Assembly: GCA_026874595.1 (NCBI GenBank)
Contig: CM049320.1
Span: 30,908,214 to 30,972,213, forward strand
DNA from: Sipunculus nudus
Lineage: Eukaryota > Annelida > Sipuncula > Golfingiida > Sipunculidae
DNA: 64,000 nt
Direction of reading: 5' to 3'
Shown here: positions 25,835 through 39,000 of the stretch, piece by piece
Position numbering within the stretch: position 1 is the stretch's first letter
How the letters are laid out: each line of letters begins with the position of its first letter
The notes under the pieces: generated by a model
What the model was told of the DNA's origin: nothing
Databases searched by the model: none
Seen by the model: the letters and a program-made list of their open reading frames with translations, nothing else
Position numbers and translations under genes: made by a program

Positions 25835-28800
25835 TTTTTTAATTTTTCTAAACAAACAACTCTGCTTTAGTAAAACAATAGATTCGTCAGTTTGATTTAT
25901 ACTTTCGCTGGTACAATTAGGCATATACTCTACCCTGTTGGGTATGTTCAAAAGATTCCGCGATTGTAACTTAATAATATTTGTGTTCTTATTCAATGAA
26001 AAGCACCAGAATACTAAACTGGTGAGTGGGATGAACATCACATTTACTGGACCCATGTATTCACAATTTTCGGCTGTGTTGACATTTCCTCATGTGGTGT
26101 TCCATATACCATGTGTTTCCCTGTGTACATATTAAGCGAATAAAAAGTTAAATTGTAATTATATGAAATAACATATTTATTTTTTTGGGTAAAACTATAA
26201 TCTGAGTCTTTCCTGGTCACTGTTACCGTGCAAAAAACAGAGATCAGCTCATCAGTAACAAAGCAAGATGGACACCCGCCATGACACGGAAACCCGCTCA
26301 ACAAGTGACAAAGCAATTACGGGTTGATCATTAGTCTCAGGTTACTCGGATTAGTTAGCACAGTAACCAGGAATACACTAAACTGGGGATTTTCCTATAT
26401 TAAGTGATTCATCTGAAGCAAGTGTCATCTCAACGGGTGGTCAATTTTCGGGTTAGTCTCAGTGGACTTTGTCTCAGCAAACTGGAACCTAAATGATGGC
26501 CATGACTGTAGAGTGGTCATGTTAATTGGTTCGTCAGCAGTTGCTTTTCCACTTCATATGATAATTTGTGCCCATTTGAGTAGTCTTTATGATTTAGTAC
26601 TTTATTACCACTTGCTTATATATTTTCTGTCCTGAAAGTAAAAAAAAACAGATTATATGCATTTTTAGTAATAAGATTTATTTTTATTTGCTCCGCTTCT
26701 GCATAACAGGGGACATTGCTTTGGGTTTGTCTATCTGTCCTCTGTCTGTCTGTCAGTCCATCAGGTTTCTTTTCCTTGCGATAACCTCCTTAATTTTATC
26801 CAATATCATTCAAATCTGGGTCAGTGATTGCTCTCATGTATACCTTGGTTGGGAAAGGATTTGGAGTGTCTGTCTGAACAAAATTTTTCCAGCTCAACAA
26901 CAAATTATGAAATTTTGGTCCAATTTCTCAATGTGTTTTAGTTTTTTTGTTCGCCCACAGATGTCTCTACATGTCATAGTGAATCTGTTTATGTTTTCAT
27001 GTGCCTTCAAGATTTCTCCAAATGTCATAATTTTGGTTGATTATCAAGCATGAAAGACAACAAGAGCCCAAAGCAGGGCACAATAATTCAACAAATTTGC
27101 TTGTTTTCACCTGAATCTAACTATAATTTTCAGAGGAGTGTGTGGTCATCCGGAGAGCATTCCTCCAACTTCTAATTGGAAGATTTGGGTCTGTTGTCAA
27201 CCAGACTCTCTCTGGAGATAGAATTCCACCTTGAGACTCTCCTTGTAGTACTTACATTTCTGTGCCCTTATCAAACCCTGACCTTGCATAAAATTTTGAA
27301 ACAGCTGATGGGGGCTGCCACATCGTGAACAGAAAAAGAAAAAACCTGTTGCATGTGTTATGATGACCAATTGCTCAGGGGAAAATATTTGGTGGATTTG
27401 GGATTTGAACCCATGTCGCACATGTCTGGTGTTCCAACCCCTTCACCAGAAAAGCAAGCTTCACTTGCCAGACAGTTCTGTCAGCTTTTATGTCACCCCG
27501 TAACACACCCCCTGTTAAAAGCATTCTGCTATCAGAACAAGACTATCCCAGGAGTCACTTTTGGTGAACTAGGTGGCGGTAATTTCCCGATTACTTAGAA
27601 GCCACCTTTCCCTTTGCCACAAAGTTTGCTGTCACTTTGGACAAGCCCCTATTTGTTACAAAGACAAATAATGAGCTAATCTTGGATTTGAACAGATGTG
27701 CATGGCGCACATGTCTGGCATTCCAACCGCTTCACCAGAAAAGCAAGCTACATTAGCAAGACAGTTTGGTCACCCCGTAACACAAGACACATGTCAGAAT
27801 TTAGGGTATACCAATATAACAAGGACCTGGACAGCTGAACGGTAAATAGTTCAGCCCTCTCTGCTCGTGACTGGGGTTCAATCCAAGGTGTTGCCATGAG
27901 AGTAGATTGTCGTGTCCCATTCAAGGTTGGTGGTTCTCTGGTTTCCTCCACCTCTCTCACTACAATCTTCAACTCTATTAGTATCTTCTACTATCACCTT
28001 AATTATCTTGGATCAAGCAAAACCAACTCAATCTGTCAAACTTTGTCGTTGTTCAGAGAGCCAGTGCGGGCTTGAATTTCCAGGGACCTGTGACAGGCTC
28101 GAGCGTCAACTTCACTTTCAGTCAATCAGTCAATAATTTTGAGAAAATATAAAATTTTCATCACATGGGTAAATATAGGTTTTACATGAGTGTGACCACC
28201 ATCAGGAATAATATAGATGGAAGCTTGGGATATGCATTTATCAATATCATATTTCTGGTATAAATAACTGCATTCACTGCATAACATTATATATACATGC
28301 TGTATATTCTTTCAGGCTGGTATTATACAGACGGTGATGATGGTTCTTGCAGTGTTCAAAGTTTTCCCATTGGAATTTGTTGGGATGTTTGAAGTCAGCA
28401 GAGCAGTAAGTTCTTTACTTGTATTTAAAACTCTTTTATAATATTTAGTGTTTTATATGATTGATTTAATGTCCAAGTCAAAATAACTACATTTCTTTAT
28501 TGTAAATTCTAATTCAGCGAGGACTAATTGAGACCATGCAGATTTTTTAAGACTGCCTCAGTTGTTCTGATATATATTGTTTCATGTGTTCAAGCTTATT
28601 TGTGACACGTCGTCAATAATGATAGAATTTTAAGGCATTGTTAGAGATGCAAATCCTTAGTCATTAAAAAATACATTAAACATAACGATTTTGTGCCACT
28701 ACTAGTGTGATAACTTGTAATATAAAACCATGTTTTCATTGAATTATGGCTGTAAATGGAAATTATTTTAAGATCAGAATTGTGTAAGCTTTGAATCACA

Positions 28801-31800
28801 AGCTTAAATTAGGACCTCTTCCTTATAAATGTTAATTAATTTACATGCATTGCTTTGTTTTATAACTAGTTACAGTAACATGAGAGGTGGATTGTGGTAT
28901 TCTATAGACAATAGAAGTGGAGAAAACAACTTACCATGGACAGGCCATTACAACACTCTCTCCTCAATATGTTGGGGATCAACCCCAGGACATCAGCAGA
29001 GAGAGCCGAGCATGTTACCAGAACATCTTCTTTTAAAGTTCAATAGATGCATAGTAATCCCATTCAGGCTTATGTTCAGCTGTACTGTTGCTTACAGATA
29101 ACTTGTGATTTGTCATTTTAGATATTTGGGAAAGATGTAACAGATGCCACCATATCTCAGGGTTTACTCATAACTATGCACCAAGGTGGACTTACAAAGC
29201 TCTACAGTTTTGACCACATCCTTGAACAGGTAGTTAAATATGTGTATATCAGCACTGGTTCTTCAGTCCTCATGCAGTGGTTATATACTGAGTAATTCCA
29301 GATCTGCTTTGTTTTAAAGGTTCCCGTTCACCTGCCTTTTGTAAAAAAAAATGTGATTTCTGGCTTCCTATGTGAATATATTAATGTTCTAAGGGTAATT
29401 CTGGTTATAAAAAGATGGTTCTTAAAATGCCTCCATGAAGGATGTATGAACTTGTTTATCAACATGTTTGTAAACTCAGCAATGTTGACAAACAGGGAAA
29501 AACCATAAAACTTAAGGTGGTATGCAGGTTGCTTTTATGCTGAGGTAGAGAGGTCACATGTTAAAAAATGCCATTTGCAAAGCTCTGGCTTATCTGATTT
29601 TCCACCAGATGTCTAGTTGAATTTGTTTTGATTATTTTGGCAGGCCCCCACATATCATAAACACATTGATATAAACAAAACAAGCAGCTTGTGTGCGGCA
29701 ATATCCATGTTGTCTGGCCTATATTTATAAAATCTCTGAGGGATTACCTTTAGTTTATAAAGGTCAGATAGGTGATTGGACCCCTTTAAACACTGTTTTG
29801 TGTAGCAAGTTTTTCAGGGTCTCATCACCAGGTCTGGCACAGGACCAAGAATCAGACCAAAGAGAGCTGGGAGTTGCAGATTTGAATCTTGAAGTTGGAT
29901 GCACAAAGCTATACCATGCTCTCTTTGGTCTAATTATGTCACTCTGCCCCTCCAAGGGAGACATGTTGTTTTCAGTGCCATCATTTGTAGTTATCACCAG
30001 TCGTTGGTGTCGTCGGCATCGTCTGTAGGATATCTTGTTAAAGCGATATCTTTTGAAAGGCTGCAGGTTTTCCTCGAAAATTTTATACACCCATTGTTCC
30101 TATCAAAATCTTGGGCGAGTTTGAAATCTGGTGACCTTGACCTTCATCTTCAAGGTCAAATCTGCCAAAATGTAAAATTCTTGCAAACACCATAACTTCT
30201 GAAGGGCTTCACATTTTGTCCTCAAATTGTTCCTACCAAGTTCATGGCTGAGTTCAAAATCTGGTAACCCCAATCTTCAAGGTCTTATCTGCAAAAATTA
30301 AAATTTTTGTGAACCCCTTAAGATTTTAACTGCTTTACATTTGGTCCTCAAATTTGGTACACAAATTGTTCCTACTGAGATCTTCATTAGTTAGAAACCT
30401 GTTGACTTTGACCAGGATATTCAAGGTCAAATCAGCCGAATTATAGTTATTGCCTTTTGAACATGAGAACTTTTGAAGGGCTACATATTTTCCTTCAAAA
30501 TTTTAAACACTTGTTGTTCCTACCAAAAGCTTGGACAAGTTCAAAAACCTGTGACCTTGTCCTTCATCTTCAAGGTGAAATCTGCTGAAATGTAACATAT
30601 TTGGAAACCCCATTACTTTTGGTTCGCTTCACATTTCTCACCATGTCTTTATTGATACAACCAATATGCAGTTGGGGGGGGGGGGGGGAGGGGCGACATC
30701 TGTTTTTGCAAGTCGAAAAAAAGCCATTCTAATTACAATTGTTTGCTCTGTGTCAGCCATGGTGTTGTAATTTGGAGAGTCTCACTGTATAAAGCAAATG
30801 AGATCTGGAATAACTGCAGTGTTAGACCACCGTGTGAAGAGTATGTATGTGTGTTTGTAACTCAAATGTAAATTTTTTATCACTTAATGCAATCATTTAC
30901 TGACTCAGGAGAAGTTAATAATTCCAAGTATATATTATTATATTGGATTTTATTGTATAACACCTAGCTACAGGTCTGTAATACAAACAATTCTTATTTG
31001 ATATTATTTTGTGTTTGCATTACAGCTCATAAGGTGGAGAGTTTACTCTCTAAAGCTTGGTCATTTATGACCAAAATGGGTCAGACCATGATATTCGGCA
31101 TTCAGCGAGAGGACATGCAACAGCCCCTACATATTATGCATAATACAGTAATGTTGACTCAAGTGAGATATAAATTGTAACTTTATGTTCAGTATGTATG
31201 AAAATATTGGCACATACTCTCAAGAAAATCATATAATTGTTACCTCCATCGGCTCTTGTTTACAGCCGGGCAGGGCTTGTTCAAAAAGCTGTGGAGAATC
31301 TGTTCTTGGGCGACATCATGGGGATCTATGAGGGAACAACCATCTACTGGGTATTGTTAGGTAATTTGCATAGATCCCCTTTTTAATATGCATGAGATTC
31401 CCATTTTGGGTCATGTCATATCAGAGGAGAAACCCCCCCCCCCTTCCCCCCAAGGTGTTCAGACTCCATTTCTGAATTTAGTCTGAATGTTCACTCTATA
31501 AACCACCATGAGCACAGGTGTATCTTAGCATAGCAGTATGTAAAATGTGCACTTTTATTCCTCTTAACTGTCAGTATTATTATAATTATTCTGTAGTTCC
31601 GACTGTACACACCATCTCTCCATGAGCACTGTCATGACACAGAAGATATTATTGGGTCATACCCTGGTGGCCTGCCATTCAACATTCAAATTACAGGCAA
31701 GTTGCAGCAATTTATGTCATATTTCTTGTATATAGATAGAAAGGGGGTGATTTATAAGCATACCTAGGGCATCTTCGTATATGGAAAATATTTTACCTTA

Positions 31801-34800
31801 TTAAAGTGAAATATATTCTGCTCAGTGTAATTTTTAATAATTATTTTAATAGCAAATCTATGGTAAAGATTTGGAGACCATGTTTTGATTGATATGTATG
31901 TGGGTACTTGAGAGCTTTATTGGTTTCAAGTTATATTGACACAAGTTTAGAAGTTTGATATATCTCATCTGATTTTGTTTTATAAGTTCAATGTTTTTCA
32001 ATGTATACTATATATATAGTGGTACACATAAATTTATAATAAAATAACTGGGAATTATAAAATGATTGTAGCGTCAGTATGAGGATACATTTGCGGTTTT
32101 TAAAATAGAATATGTCATTGTAGATATGGTCACCTCATGCAGAATTAAAAACTTTACAAGGTTACAAGTTATTTTTTTATTGCTAAAAAGTTTAATATAA
32201 GTTTTCTTTGTGCTTTTTTGTTATTTACATGTGTCTTGACTTTTTTTGTAGTTCTGTTGTTGGTATTATTGTTATGATGACATGGCCCATACTTGTCTGC
32301 TTATTTAAAGTAAAAACATACAGATAAGGAGGTGATTTTAATGTAACTGAATGAACGGGGATTAAAATTGTAAACTTATTCATATACAATTCTACACTAT
32401 ATGGTTCCAGTGTAAAATAAATATGTACCTGCCAAAAAAATTGCCTTGAAACCGTTTGATTACCCCTGTAAATGACTGTTCAAAACAGTGGACTGGGTCG
32501 ATCAGGGGTGTCAACATAAACCCAGTGTGAGGAGCAGTGTGCTTCATTGAGCCACTACACATGTTAATCAGAAGATGCCCTGCCTTACTTGGGCCAAAAA
32601 ATGTAATACATGGCTGGGCTGGCTTAAACATCGCGTTTTGCTGCTCACGATCAGACCTCCGGCCTTTATATGTAAAACAGACACATGTGGACTGTTTATC
32701 AACATGCAGAGCCACAACAAGGTGTTAAACAGCCATATACCAGAAACCAAGACTGTGTGCTGTCTTGGTTTTGCTGAGAAACTTTTGATTAAAGCAAAAT
32801 TGAACTGATAGTGTGAAAGAATCAATATTATATTACTCCTGATTATGTCCCTTTAAGTTCCTTTTCCAACAAAACCATGCATATTTAATTAGGTCAGAGG
32901 TCACCTGACTTTGGTGGTGCCATGATTATTTACCAATTATCTGATGGATTTTCTTGAAACTCATGATGAATATTAACCAATACAGTCTCTAACCTGTATT
33001 ACATTCTCAGCAAAATTCACACATATTTAATAAGGTCAGAGGTCACGAGATATGCAACTGGCATACTATGCACCATAGGGGATGCTCATGTTTACCTGTG
33101 TAACCTGGATAACCTCCTTGACTTGTCAGGGATAATAGAATAATAGTTATATTTTAATTTGTTACAGAGTGTCCACCAGTGTTGTTCCAGATTAGATGTG
33201 ATGAACACAGCGTCCATCTTGGAGGAATCCCATGGCACTACATCATATGTCCATATGGGTCTCGGGGTCATTTCCAGGTCTTTGACTTAAACACACACCA
33301 AATGGTAATAAATGAAGAAATAGTTTACCTTTAGTAAACTGACAACATTTTCAGACTTTACAGTATATTCCTTCTTATTATGTTCCCCCCCCCCTTCAGG
33401 GGAGACAATGTTTTCAGTGCTGTTGTCATCTGTCGTCGTCAGTGGTCAACTGTAGGATATCTTGTGAACGTGATAACTTTTGAAGGGCTGCATATTTTCC
33501 TAAAAAATTTAAAACACTAATGGCTCCCACCAAAGTCTCAAATGAGTTAAAAACTGGGTGACCTTGACTTCATCTTCAAGGTCAAATCTGCCGAAATGTT
33601 AAACTTTTTGTAGGAAATCTTGTGAACACAATAACTTTTGAAGGGCTGCATATTTTCCTCCTAATTTTAAAACACTGATTGTTCTTATAAATATTGGCGG
33701 AGTTCAAAACCTTATGACCTTTAACTTCATCTTCAAGCTCAAATCTTCCAAAACATAAATTTTTGTGAAGGCCATAACTTTTGAAGTATTTCACATTTTT
33801 TCCTCAAAAAGGTACACTAATTGTCCCTACCACGTTCTGTAAGAAGTTTTTATAACTGGTGACCTTGACCTTCATCTTCAAGGTCAGATCTGCCTAAATG
33901 TGTAATTTTTTGGGTTATTTTGTGAACATGATAACTTTGAAGGGCTGCATATTTTTCACAGAAATTTGGTACACCAATTCTTCCTACAATGTTCTTGAAG
34001 GAGTTCAAATGCTGGTGACCTTGACCAGTATCTTCAAGGTCAAACCAGCAAAATTGTAGTAATTGTCTTATGAACACTATAACTTTTTAGGGGTTTGATT
34101 TTTTCTCCCAAGTATGAAACACTTATTGTTCCTACCAAAACTTGGATGAACTTTAAACAATGTCCAGTATGTGTCACAGCATGTGGAAAATGCCTGTATC
34201 TTCATGCAGGGGGATATGCGCCATGTATGTTTCTGACTTTGGGAATGATATGCGTCAATATATACACACAATTGTGCTATGTGAAGCTTATTTTGATTCA
34301 GTCTGTGATAAAAAAATGGGATATTGACTCTAATTTCACTCTTATTTCACTCTTTATTTAAAAAAAAGTCTACTCTTTTTTTTTTGCAGAGGACTTACTC
34401 TTTGTTTCAGTCATTTACCTTTGGCTGGCCTGCATTGTTTATCCCTCTGATTTTATGAATTGTATATCTTATATGACAGAGATTGAATAAATGAGTTACA
34501 TTCATAGTACTTGGTCATTTATACTGTGGTCATCCTATCATGCAGTGCCATTTAGATTTATACTCTGTTCAAATAAATATGTTTACTTTTGGGCCTCGGC
34601 ATTGTCGTCTTAAAGAACTGCACTAGGTTGGTGTATTTTCAAGTGGAGATATGTGACATAAAAAAAGTAATATGTAGAAAAACATATATGTGTGTCAACA
34701 AATGTATCTGTTCAATATTGGTAGCTTTGGCTGTCATAGATAAGTTACAGTGCTGGGTCCTATTTGATTTTGAATTCATTATGTGGAATTCATACTAGGA

Positions 34801-36035
34801 AGATAATTATTTTAACATCAGATGTAAGCCAAATTTGCCTTGAAAATTACATTTATTTAAAATTCAGTTTAAACAATTTATGGTAAAAATAATAAAATAT
34901 AATAAAAAATAATAAAATACAGGTGTATGCTTATTTTGACATGGTATGAGCCAAACTAAATATGAATAATGAGGCAACTTTTAACACTTCATTCACATAT
35001 ATTTTTATATTTTATACATTGCAAATTTATAAAATTTACATTTTCAAGTGCAACAATATAACAAAACTAAAACCTATTTTCTGTCTTTATATTCTTTTTT
35101 AAAAGGTAAATTCAGCTTAGACCTGTGACCCATGGGTCCCTTGGTAAAAGATTGATTTTAATATATATATATAATTTAATCTATAAGGAACCACATAATG
35201 TAAGAGTTAGACCAGTTTGAAGAATCTCCAGCACAAATTTTATTTGAATTAATTTTTCTCCGGTAAAATGAGCACCACTTATTAAATTGTTTGTTTTGAG
35301 CCTGGAAGCACTTTAAGTCTTCCAGTTGGACAGTGTGAACCAATTGAAGTATTTAGTCTGTCTTATTATTTTGGCAGGCAATAGAAGGTGACCTTGACTT
35401 TGGTACAATGACAGTGGAGCCTGATAAATGCATCTTCCACGGTGATGATTCGGGGAGGATACTTCATGTGGGGGCCAATGAAATCAGGTCAGAAGAGTTA
35501 CAAGATGACATCATGTATATATGATTTAGAAAAAAATGGTCTTTAGGCCAAAAAAAAATAAGGTATGGTTCTCAGGCAGTTATTTTCAGAAATCAATGCA
35601 GGCAGGCAGTTATTTTATTTTTATTTTTTTGTATGTTCAATGCAAATGTCAAAGGATAAGGGAAAAGCATAATAATAAAAGATTTATTTTGCTAACAAAG
35701 GAAATTTTATCAAAATTGTATGAATTTATCTTCTTGAAAGATATGTCAGAGCGGCGGGAGCTCAAAAATGGTAAGTTTCTTTTGAAAATTAAAATAAAAT
35801 TTTTTTATGAAGGGGGGTAAATTGATGTAGGTGTTGCCTGAGAACCATACCTTTTATTTTTTTTGCCTTAGCTATATTTCCATAAGTGGGAATGCAAGAG
35901 TGAATGTGAGCACGATTAAAATAGATTCCATGGTAACCGCATTATAGCATTTCCTTATGTGGGTAAGTGCGCATCAAAGGGAGGGCAAACAGGAGCAAAA
36001 TTAAGTGATAATGATGGAGATAATAGTCATTTTGT

Positions 36036-36095
<60 letters not shown>

Positions 36096-39000
36096 CTTTT
36101 CCTCAGGCATTAGATAACTATATGCAGCTCAGTGCAGTGATCATTATACAGTTCTGTCAACCACAAGAAATAATTTAAGGCTACTATATGGGTAATTCCA
36201 ATATATAACAGGTTCTTTTTGTTCAAAATGTTTGTTGAGAATCCTTAAAGTTATTCATCACATAATGAAATAATTAAGAAAAAATGAAACATTAGATATG
36301 TTCCTGATATTCGATTTGATGACAGTGTGAGAATAGACCTTTTCCAGGATCATGGTCACTTTCCACGATTATGCGCACTGCACTTAATGGTCATCTCCTG
36401 GGTTTGGGTCCTTTAAGCCAGCATTGCACATTTTCAAATGAAAGCAGATACATGCCACAGATGCTGGCAGCAACCCCATCTCTAATGATAAGACAGGATT
36501 CCTTTGCTTTTATCATTTCAGTATTGCAATTTGTCTTTTTTTTCGTTGATAAAACGAACCCGTACTGTAAGTGTCAATCATCGCCAACAGATGTCCCTGG
36601 TGTAATGGAAAAGGTCTATTGGGACATCTAGTCAGATCCTATTCAGAAGCCACTAGAAAATTATGAAGTTTCTTGTTTCTTTACTTATATTTACTTCTAT
36701 TCAGGAAAAAGAAAAATTCAGGCCAACTCTTCACCTGTCTTGTCTGTAGCATTTATGTGGCTTACCCTACGTACATCTTAATGAACTCTTAGGCATTTCA
36801 TGTTTGGAAAAGTTCTTATACCACCTCTGTGATGGTCGTATTATCATATTTTTTTCTACAAGTTGATTGTAAATACAGCTTTGTAAACAAACAGAAAAAA
36901 AAACATGTAACCTAAGGTGGTAGGTTGCATATATGTGGAACTGAAAGATCCCTAGTTGAAAACGCCCTTTCACCATTTTCCAGCCTATTTTATAAAAGCT
37001 ACTAGGGACTGTCTGTAATTTATGGAATAAGCCACTTTAACCCTTATTAAAGCAAATCATGTTAATTTAAATGTTAAATCTGTTTAATAGGGTACTGTCT
37101 CTCAGGGATTCAGCAGACAGCTCAAGGCAGAAAGTGTGTGAAGATTTTACAATCAAAGTCCCAAGGAAAACTAAGCCAACAAGAAGTCAAGTGAGTGTGT
37201 CTTACCCAATTGTTCATAGTCAAAGGACACATGATTTGAAATTTAAATGTTATTTAACAATTAGAACAGCAAGAAAAATTTAAAGAATATATGAAGTTCC
37301 AAGCTAGCCCAGTCCTGCACTGTTTCAGCTCTTTATGTGTTGTCTGTGCTCTTGATACTGAAATCACTCTGTTTAATGGGTCTATCATGTAGCCTGTATT
37401 TATACCATGGGATGACATAGCATAATAGTTCCAGGTTATTCCTTTAGTGCCATGGAGAGCTGCTGTTCACACTTTGCAGTCACATCTTCTGTGTCTTCAT
37501 TCCACTGTTATGATCCAAAACATATAAACACTATACATTCTAATGTACCTTGTTGACACACATTGACGGCTAATCTTATAAATAAACAAATATTAATGTA
37601 ATTGTGTTCCTACTGGCCTACATGGTCAAGTTTGCAAGTTAAGCTGTAATTCATACTGGCTATATTTTAAAGGTTTAAGATTTATTTAATTAATTTTCGC
37701 AAGAGCTTTATTAATTTAGTCTTTGCTTTGAATCTCACATATCAGTATGTGACTATATCAGTATGATTATCTTATATGATGACCTGAGCTGTGTCTGTTA
37801 CAGGCTGACACTGTTAGCTTCACCTCCTCTGGACGAGTGGTTAGGAAGCGGTTCTGCTACAGCGATTTTGATGAGACAATAGAGGGAGACTATGAGGTAA
37901 CTTGTGTTTTGTTTTGAACCACAGTATTCATTAGTTTCAAAATCTCCTCTTGTGTAACCTCTGCATTTTAGGGCAAGATTCTCTGGGCTGGAACAGAGCA
38001 AATAATTGCAATCTGACCAATGAGAGCCTATCTGGCATTGCATTGTGCATCCAGCTCCAAATTTGTAAACATGCGACACCCTCTCTTTTTGGTCTGATAA
38101 AGCAGTGGTTACTCCTTAGGAGATCTGGGAGGACTGCACTGTATACCCGCTCAATGAAGTGCCTAAAATTTGATCTACTATAACAAAGCTTTACAGGTAC
38201 AATGTTTGTCTGTGCTCTGCCTAAGTGGTGTTTATCTGGATCCTCCTCTCAAACCACTTATATAACCACATCTTATTCTCTTTAATCCTGGGATCTGCCA
38301 TTCACTGAAAATGACTTGTGTTGTCACCTTGTAACATATAAATTAATAGGGGTCAAAGGACAATAACTATTTCATAAGATTGTATTGCAAAATTGTGGAG
38401 ATGCCAGTGCTGTTACAGACATTCAATGCCTTTCTCATGTAAAATGGCATTTTATACCTCGCTCATATTAAGAGACATTCCATGCCTCACATATACTAAG
38501 AGACATCCCATACCTTAATCATGCTATAAGACATTCCATGCCTCACTTATGGTAAGAGACAACCCATGCCTCACTCATGTTAAGAGACATTCCATGCCTT
38601 GCTTACTTGTTGCCCATGCTATTGTGATTTAGCAGATACATGTAGTCACTTTTCATGTATTTCTTTAACTGTAAAGCAGTTTCCAGTCCCATGTACAAAA
38701 ATAAAATACTTGAAATGGTAATTCAAGGAGTAATCTAGAAGATGCCATGTTCTGGTATTGTAAAGTTTTTCCATACAAGTAAAGGCAAAGATACGTAGTG
38801 CTATTTTTTTTTTTCTGTATGCAGACAATTCAAGCTGTAGATTATGAAAATGAACTTGACCTTTTGGCTGTGACCTCTGTGCACCAAGATGAGGACTGTT
38901 TCCGGGCAACAGTCCATCTCCATGACAACCAGACAGGGGAACTAGCCCAGGAATTCCCATTAGAAGAAATATGGCGAGAGGTAAACTTTCAGTTATCATT

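Noticed and set aside
31264-31361. Segment reading GLVQKAVENLFLGDIMGIYE as an extra DCAF17 exon
   Set aside because: Exon 8 joins exon 9 directly in the family alignment, and this segment has no in-frame donor. It remains unexplained.
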